Part shown: positions 57,789 to 64,000 of the stretch, piece by piece | Layout of the letters: every line of letters starts with the position of its first letter | Numbering within the stretch: the stretch's first letter is position 1 | NCBI GenBank assembly: GCA_963576725.1 | Contig: OY755240.1 | Span: forward strand, 18,067,743-18,131,742 | Length of the DNA: 64,000 nucleotides | Origin: Azorinus chamasolen | Lineage: Eukaryota; Mollusca; Bivalvia; Cardiida; Solecurtidae | Reading direction: 5' to 3' | Made by a program: the position numbers and the translations under genes | The notes under the pieces: generated by a model | Seen by the model: only the letters and a program-made list of their open reading frames with translations | What the model was told of the DNA's origin: nothing | Database searches by the model: none

Positions 57789-58039
57789 AAGGTAAATTAT
57801 TCCATTTGGTGGGGATTTAAGTGAAACTCGGGCACATTTCTTTCTACTTCTAAGATCTAAATCTACTCTAGATCTAGAATTTATGATCAAATCGCAAAAA
57901 AATGTTGATAAATCAAGTGACAAACACAGTAGATTTTAACTTAGATCTAGATATTCATTTACCTTTCTTTGGCAGTAAAGGAATCGGTCAAGATATCTGA
58001 ATGGCGCTTGGTGAGATCGGGTTTGTAGTCGGACGACAC

Positions 58040-58246
58040 ACCTGGGTCCATGCTTATAAAGCTTTTAGTTGAGTCTGAGTTTCTTTCTCAAGCTTTTGAT
58101 TGGTCAGATTTGAGCCTCTGGCTCAGATTTGAGTTCTCAAGTTTTTGATTGGTCAGATTTGAGCCAGAGGCTCAAATCTGACCAATCAAAAGCTTGAGAA
58201 CGTACTCAGACTCAACTAAAAGTTTTATAAGCATGGACCCAGGTCG
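58040..58246. mobile_element. Long fold-back element FB1, copy 1
   Basis: Outer arms GGGTCCATGCTTATAAAGCT and GTTTTATAAGCATGGACCC. The inner arms mirror CAAGCTTTTGATTGGTCAGA / TCTGACCAATCAAAAGCTTG. The module TTGATTGGTCAGATTTGAG is duplicated on the left side only. Confidence 0.85.
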
Positions 58247-58270
58247 AGTAACTGAATCCCCTATGTCATC

Positions 58271-58453
58271 TCAGAGTGGCGAATAAAATGAAACGCCTCC
58301 TTTCCCAGTATTTGCATCGATACAGCTGTCAGAGCTTAATTGTTTAAGTACTTCGTTTTTAATTTCTGATGGGTTTGACTGGAAATAATCCTTAGAATCC
58401 GGAAGCGTCTTTTCGTTTCTGAGATGAAAATATTTGCTCGTTCCAACGCCCAT
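58271..58453 (-). CDS. Hypothetical 60-aa ORF with N-myristoylation-like start
   Basis: ATG in a strong context (AAAAATGGGC). The start MGVGTSKYF fits the Met-Gly-x-x-x-Ser pattern for N-myristoylation. The rest (EKTLPDSKDYFQSNPSEIKN and onward) is hydrophilic and protein-like, with no repeats. No family was recognised. It could be a first exon of a gene running towards lower coordinates, but no splice donor was confirmed. Confidence 0.35.
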   Translation of the reverse strand: MGVGTSKYFHLRNEKTLPDSKDYFQSNPSEIKNEVLKQLSSDSCIDANTGKGGVSFYSPL

Positions 58454-58605
58454 TTTTCGAAAAATGAAAAACCGTCATAATGACGTCAAACTGGCGCAAT
58501 TTTTCCATTTAGTTTAATCGTACTCATGCTGAAAAAAAGTGTCTGCCCAATCTCTAATCTGCTGAAAGTATCACTGACTTCCGATTCGTTTGAAATCATT
58601 AACTA

Positions 58606-58851
58606 TTGACCCTTTCGGCGCCAAATTTCTAATTGCCGTTTGCAATCTAATTTTGTTAAATCATTCGGTAAAATAAGGAAATAAGATAAATAAATGCAAA
58701 TTTCAAAAGAATAAAGAACAGATATAGAACTAGAGTTTGAGACAAAAAGTGAAGTATCTGATCAGACGTCGCCTTGAAAAGGCGGTGTCCGATCTGGGAC
58801 TGCACTATTTGTCGTGGTGCGTTTTTGCGTCGATGGCTGTGAAAGGGTTAA
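58606..58851. mobile_element. TTAA-type MITE with palindromic core
   Basis: TTGA/TTAA flanks, ends CCCTTTC and GAAAGGG. Contains the hairpin-family palindrome at 58753-58812 (ATCAGACGTCGCCTTG / AAGGCGGTGTCCGAT). Confidence 0.6.
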
Positions 58852-58859
58852 TCAAGTAT

Positions 58860-58926
58860 AAAACAGTTTGGATCCTTATGAAATGCCGAGTTACTCGGCG
58901 TCTCATATTTATCCAAGCTGTTTGGA
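58860..58926. repeat. Hairpin-family repeat, well preserved
   Basis: AAACAGTTTGGATCCTTATG, centre GCCGAGTTACTCGGC, then GTCTCATATTTATCCAAGCTG. Confidence 0.75.
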
Positions 58927-59296
58927 AATGCCACCAAAGAGGCACATAGCTTTAGAGGGAATCAAAATTTCATATCTGTTTTGCAGTTTAATATTACTTT
59001 TTATGCGTAGATCTATAAGCTTTAGAGAAACGGCTGACAGAGTGTAAAACGGCCATTTAATCGACGTATCTTATGGATTTTATCTGATTTCAAGCTGTTT
59101 GCGAATGAAATGCTAGTGCCACTCCTCATGGCATTGCTAATACGGGTACATGTATGTACATGTACTTAGAACATGTCTAAAGCGGCCATTTATTTATGGA
59201 ACATAGGAGTATTAAAAATAGATGGTTTCTTATTGCAAAAGTAGTGCAGAAATCTCCTATAAGAGGATTTCTGCATTAGGCTACTTTTCACTTGCA

Positions 59297-59526
59297 TTAA
59301 CTCATTCCCGTATAGGCTATTTTTAGATACAACCTCTTTGAATTAATCTACCGAAAAGGAGCATTAATTAGAGAAAAGGAACATTTTAGAATTTTGTAGT
59401 TTGAAACCATTGTGATAAATAGAGCATTTGCTCCTATAGGAGCAAATGCTCTATTTAATTACAATGGTTTTACAAGGTGACTTTTACAGAGGCGTTAAAA
59501 GGCGCCTATATGCGGGAATGGGTTCA
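59297..59526. mobile_element. Third copy of the CCCATTCC MITE
   Basis: Diverged ends CTCATTCCCGTATA and TATGCGGGAATGGG with TTAA/TTCA flanks. The inner palindrome AGCATTTGCTCCTATAGGAG is perfect here and broken in the 8.5-kb copy. Confidence 0.75.
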
Positions 59527-59661
59527 GCCTTTACTCCATGAATAATCATGTAAGGAGTAATGGCATCAGATAGATCTATATTAATTAGCTGTATATCTCT
59601 TAGGATAACATGTTTAACTCAGACAGGAAGTGCATATAAAATAATATTTAATTTATTTCGT

Positions 59662-59730
59662 AAGTAAACAAAGTAGATCCTGATCAGACGGTTCTAGGAA
59701 CCGTGTGATCTGGGTCTGTTCTGTTTGCAA
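59662..59730. repeat. Hairpin-family repeat, well preserved
   Basis: GTAGATCCTGATCAGACGG, centre GGTTCTAGGAACC, then GTGATCTGGGTCTGTTC and TGTTTGC. Confidence 0.75.
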
Positions 59731-59845
59731 AATTGTAAAAAGCCATTTTATGGAGTAATGGGTTAAGCCTTACAGACCGATAATTAGATCTCTTTTTGAT
59801 GGCCGCTTAAGACACGCTCTACTGTGTAAGACCATAACAACATCA

Positions 59846-60033
59846 GGGTCCATGGTTATAAAACTTTTAGTTGAGTCTGAGTTCGTTCTCAAGTTTTTGA
59901 TTGGTCAGATTTGAGCCTTTGGCTCAAATCTGACCAATCAAAAGTTTGAGAACTCAAATCTGACCAATCAAAAGCTTGAGAACGAACTCAGACTCTACTA
60001 AAAAGCTTTATAAGCATGGACCCTGGATCTAGA
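59846..60033. mobile_element. Long fold-back element FB1, copy 2
   Basis: Same arms as 58040-58246, but the duplicated TGACCAATCAAAAG module lies on the right side, so the copy is inverted or independently rearranged. Confidence 0.85.
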
Positions 60034-60180
60034 TATACGCATGTATACTTGGATTAATGTAGGTTTGATTTAAGCCTGTGAGGAAATAGGAATAGCGACG
60101 GACACCACGATACAAACAAACAAACCAAGTTTTAGAGTGAAAAGTTTCTTTGATTTATTTATATTTATTTTCAAAAAAAA

Positions 60181-60243
60181 CATAAACATCCTGATTAGAC
60201 GCCGGATTGCTCTGCGTCTCATCTGGGTCAAACATTTTTGCTT
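60181..60243. repeat. Hairpin-family repeat at the LINE 5' edge
   Basis: CATCCTGATTAGACGCC / GCGTCTCATCTGGGTCAAAC. It lies just before the first ATG of the LINE frame and reads through in frame with it, which makes the upstream extension of that frame unreliable. Confidence 0.6.
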
Positions 60244-60266
60244 TTGATAATCTGAGACCTTGCCCA

Positions 60267-63200
60267 ATGTCAGTGATGGGGTTAATATCAGTCGCAGGCT
60301 CGACTACAATACCAGGCGCCCGGGTTCGATCCCAATGCGGAACGCGTCCTTTGGACAAGACTATATATACACCGAGGTCCGATCCGGACAGTGGTGACCC
60401 GTTAGTAAGACTGGAAGGTACCGGAAGGTCTGTTAGAATCGGTTGTTTAAATGTATGTGGTATAATTTCTAGACTAAGGTGTCCAGACTTTCTTGAATGG
60501 CTGGGGAAATATGATATAGTGTGTCTGCAAGAAACAAAGACTGACGACTCAGATGTAATACAGGTACCAGGGTATAAAGTACATATGTTTAGCAGACAAA
60601 AACTATCAAGGTACCGGTCTGGTGGGTTAGCACTATTAGTGAAGACTGAGATTGCCCAACATGTTATACTTGACAACAGTTCTAAAAGTTCTTTGGTAAA
60701 ATTCTTCAAGATATCTAAAAATGTGTATACTTCGAATAGCAATGAAGATTTGGTATGCGGGATGGTGTATATCCCACCTTGTGGTTCTAAGTATGCACAC
60801 ACGGATCCTTTCTTTGAACTGCAAAACGAGGTTCTAAGATATTGTCTAGATTATAAGCATATACTTTTGCTGGGCGATTTCAATTCAAGATGTGGAAGTA
60901 TGTCTGAATATGTTCACACTGATGATATTTTGTTAGACATGTTTGATCTTGACAGTATTGAAAATGAAGATGCTGAAATATTTAGAAAATTCGAACTTTA
61001 TGATATCCCAGTGGATAGGACACATACTGATAATGTTGTAAATAACTACGGTAGACAATTTATAGAGTTTTGTAAGGCAAATAATCTTTTTATCTGGAAT
61101 GGCAGAATAGGAGACGAGGCGACAGAACCTAAACGCACATGTAAAGATAAAAGTGTAATAGATTACTGTATTTCAACATCATATGTCTTTGAAAATATTG
61201 CTACATTTTGTATAGAAGAATACTGTGAACTGTACTCTGATATTCACTGCCCATTAACTATTGAACTCCAGACGAAATTCAATGGTAACAGCTGTAACAT
61301 TAGGCATGAATCCCCGCAGAATAGAACGAAACTGTGGGATAGGCGGAATCCCGAGTTATTTTATGAAAACATTGATAATGCACAGTTGCAGCATATTGAA
61401 AACAAGTTAGATTCACTTTCAATGGGGGGAAATATTACGAAATCTGATGTTAATAGTATTGTTGATGAAATAACATCCTTATTCAGTGACAGTGCAAAAG
61501 AAGCCTTTGGAACTGTAGGATCACATAAACAGAATAATAGAGTTCAAAAACGTACACCATGGTTCAACTCGACATGCCAGCACTTGAGAAACCGGTATCA
61601 TTACATCAGGAAAGCGTACAATAAATATAAAACAGCAGACCTGAAAACCACATTAAAAACAGTAAGCAAACAGTATAAAACAACTCTTAGACAGGCACAC
61701 CAAAGATACAATGCAAAAAAGGTAAATACACTCAGAAAACTTAAGAACACAGATCCAAAACAATACTGGAAAATCATTAACACAGATAATACAGAAAAAG
61801 TAGCACAGGCAAGCCTTGAACAATTTTACAACTATTTCAAGGAACAAAATCAGAAAACATTAGACAGTAATAATTTGCATGACCATACCGAGGCACTGAA
61901 TGCTGACACACACGAAACACATCTAAACGAATGCATAAATAGTCCCATAGAAGAGAAAGACATACTAGAAGCTGTTAAATCTTTAAAAAACGGTAAATCA
62001 CCGGGCATAGATAACATACTTAATGAACATATCAAAAGTACAATAAACCTGATGATGCCAATATACGTTAAGCTTTTCAATATAGTTTTCGATACTGGAC
62101 TTGTGCCAGAAACATGGACAGATGGATTGATAAAGCCCATATATAAACAGAAAGGTGACCCCGAAAAGCCGGAAAACTACCGGCCTATATCATTGCTTAG
62201 CTGTACTGGTAAGCTATTTACAAGCATTTTAAATAACAGACTGAATAAATATGCTGAAGAAAATCATACCATCAAAAATACACAAGCAGGTTTCAGAAAG
62301 CATCATTCGACAGTAGATAACATATTTATATTGAAGAGTCTAATTGATATTTTGCAAACAGATAAGAAAAAAATGTACTGCTGCTTTATAGACTTCAAAC
62401 AGGCATTTGACTCAGTGTGGCGACAAGGATTATGGTATAAACTTCATAAAGAAAGTATAGATGGTAAATGTTTTAATGTAATATACAATATTTATAACAA
62501 TATAAAGTCAAGAGTAGTAACAGCAGAGGGTACCTCTTCCCCATGTTTCAGCTTAGTTGGAGTGCGGCAGGGAGAAAACCTCTCACCTTTCCTGTTTTCA
62601 ATCTAACTAAACGATTTGGAGAACTTCCTGGAAAGCAGTGGTGTAGCCGGAGTCTCTAGAGAGACGATGGTCGAAGGTGCCCGAATATTCGTGAAATTGT
62701 GCATTCTTCTCTATGCAGATGACACGGTGATCTTTAGTGATGACCCTGATGATTTACAAAATGCTCTAGATATATTTAGTCAATACTGCACAAATTGGAA
62801 ACTGAAAGTAAACGTATCTAAGACAAAAATAATGGTTATATCTAGAGGTCGCTTTAAAAATACGCATAAATTCAAAATTGGGGATGAGTATATAGAACAG
62901 ACAGATGAATATAAATATTTGGGATTGTATCTGTCTAAAAGTGGGTCCTTTTGCAGGGCTAAGACACATATCGCTGAACAGGCAAACAAAGCAATGTTTT
63001 CGCTACTTAAGAAAATAAAAAGACTCTCTCTGCCATATGACTTACAAATAGAACTACATGTATTTGAAAAAACTGTTAAACCGATACTGCTTTACGGGAG
63101 TGAATTATGGGGCTATGGCAAGTATGATACATTGGAGAAAGTACAGCTCAAATTTTATAAGTATATCTTCCAATTGAAAAAATCGACACCATCAAATATG

Positions 63201-63917
63201 ATCTATGGTGAACTTGGGATCACTCCCCTCTCGGTAGATATCAATAATAAAGTAATCACATACTGGTCTAGACTGATCGACAACTTAAATGGTGATAATA
63301 CTAAACTGGCATCTCACATTTACTACATTATATACGGGTTACACAGTCAGAGATTACTGAAATCACAATGGATCGATAATGTTAAAAACAAGCTTTGCCA
63401 CTTAGGATTTTCAGGAATCTGGTACAGTCAGAGTTTTATAAATTCAATGTGGTTGAAAAAGGCAACGCTACAGAAACTCAAGGATATTTTCATTCAGTCT
63501 TGGCACTCTGACATAGACAGGACATCAAATACAAATATGTACAAACACATAAAAACATCTTTCAAACAAGCACATTGTATAAAACATCTCTCAACTTACC
63601 ATTGCAAAAATCTGATTGCATTCATAACGAGAAATCACCATTTACCTGTGGAAACTGGTCGATGGCAAAACATACCGGCAAACCAACGGAAATGTCCATA
63701 CTGCATAGATATAGGTGATGAATTCCATTATATCCTGACATGTCCCTTTTTCCATGAATACCGCAGAAAATATATCAAAAAGAAATACTACAGAAGTCCA
63801 AACATGTTGAAATTTATAGACATGTTCTCCAGTAAAAACAGTACAGAACTTAAGAAACTGAGTATATTTTGCAAAATCATAATGGCACATTTTAGGAATA
63901 TCCTTAATAGAACATGA
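60267..63917 (+). pseudogene. LINE ORF2: endonuclease + reverse transcriptase, one in-frame TAA
   Basis: One frame of 1217 codons from the first ATG to TGA, broken only by TAA at 62604-62606 (codon 780). The AP endonuclease covers about residues 55-340: RIGCLNVCG, CLQETKTDD, LLGDFNSR (from about 201) and YSDIHCPL. The RT has GKSPGIDN, NYRPISLLSC, FIDFKQAFDS (motif A, D709), GVRQGENLSPFLFSI (motif B) and LLYADD (motif C, D818/D819). A C-terminal Cys/His cluster, CPYCIDIGDEFHYILTC, follows. The protein would nick target DNA and reverse-transcribe the element RNA in place. The stop falls between motifs B and C, so the predicted product lacks the catalytic DD. No ORF1 was seen upstream. CR1/L2-like is my best guess for the clade. 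Confidence 0.88.
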
Positions 63918-64000
63918 GATGAAAAATGTCTGGTTATATGGCAAAACTGTAAGTGTAGCTTAAATTACACCAACTTCAGATAGACATGACACTTTTAACC
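63918..64000 (+). other. Start of the LINE 3' UTR
   Basis: Follows the ORF2 stop. The window ends before any tail is visible. Confidence 0.5.

Noticed and set aside
60280..60325. tRNA-like B box (GGGTTCGATCCC) at the LINE 5' end
   Set aside because: There is no matching A box or foldable tRNA, and the segment reads through in frame with the LINE ORF. Kept only as a coincidence or a distant SINE trace.

Overview
The window looks like repeat-dominated, AT-rich, non-coding DNA from an animal, most likely a bivalve mollusc. No complete host gene was recognised. The phylum call is an inference from the repeat content: an N-terminal-endonuclease Penelope-like element of the Naiad type, a tRNA-derived SINE of molluscan style, LINE fragments, many short fold-back elements and long trinucleotide microsatellites.

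The central feature is a full-length Naiad element on the + strand at about 20740-24767. Its reading frame (21068-24259) carries a GIY-YIG endonuclease followed by a reverse transcriptase. It is interrupted only by three in-frame TGA codons, has no frameshift, and ends in TAG. A textbook SECIS fold (24257-24321) begins on that stop codon. A second, diverged subfamily (12022-13640) has the same fold with compensatory changes in its helices. The TGAs are therefore best read as selenocysteine codons, so this is a selenoprotein-encoding retrotransposon. About a dozen further 5'-truncated copies or 3'-UTR fragments of the same two subfamilies are scattered over 7-51 kb.

Layout. 1-6.9 kb: microsatellite, a decayed minus-strand I-like LINE (ORF1 with a zinc knuckle, endonuclease, partial RT, RNase H) and a tRNA-SINE. 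7-17.4 kb: a run of minus-strand Naiad copies, a dispersed repeat holding a TTAA-flanked MITE, and a decayed RT fragment. 17.4-20.7 kb: long dispersed repeats. 20.7-24.8 kb: the full-length Naiad. 25-27.8 kb: ACT-type microsatellite and a second copy of the 8.4-kb repeat. 28-34.6 kb: a 908-bp TIR element whose empty site is also present in the window, a degenerate tandem array, and a 0.7-kb TIR element. 36-40.5 kb: dispersed repeats, a 4-unit satellite and more microsatellites. 40.8-51 kb: fold-backs, MITEs and Naiad tails. 51.1-53 kb: a 15/16-bp minisatellite. 53-60 kb: dense small palindromes, MITEs and fold-backs, plus two short ORFs that could be first exons. 60.2-64 kb: a nearly intact LINE ORF2 with one in-frame TAA.

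Several pairs of dispersed repeats act as internal controls. One member carries an insertion and the other is the uninterrupted site, which defines element ends and target duplications without any outside database.
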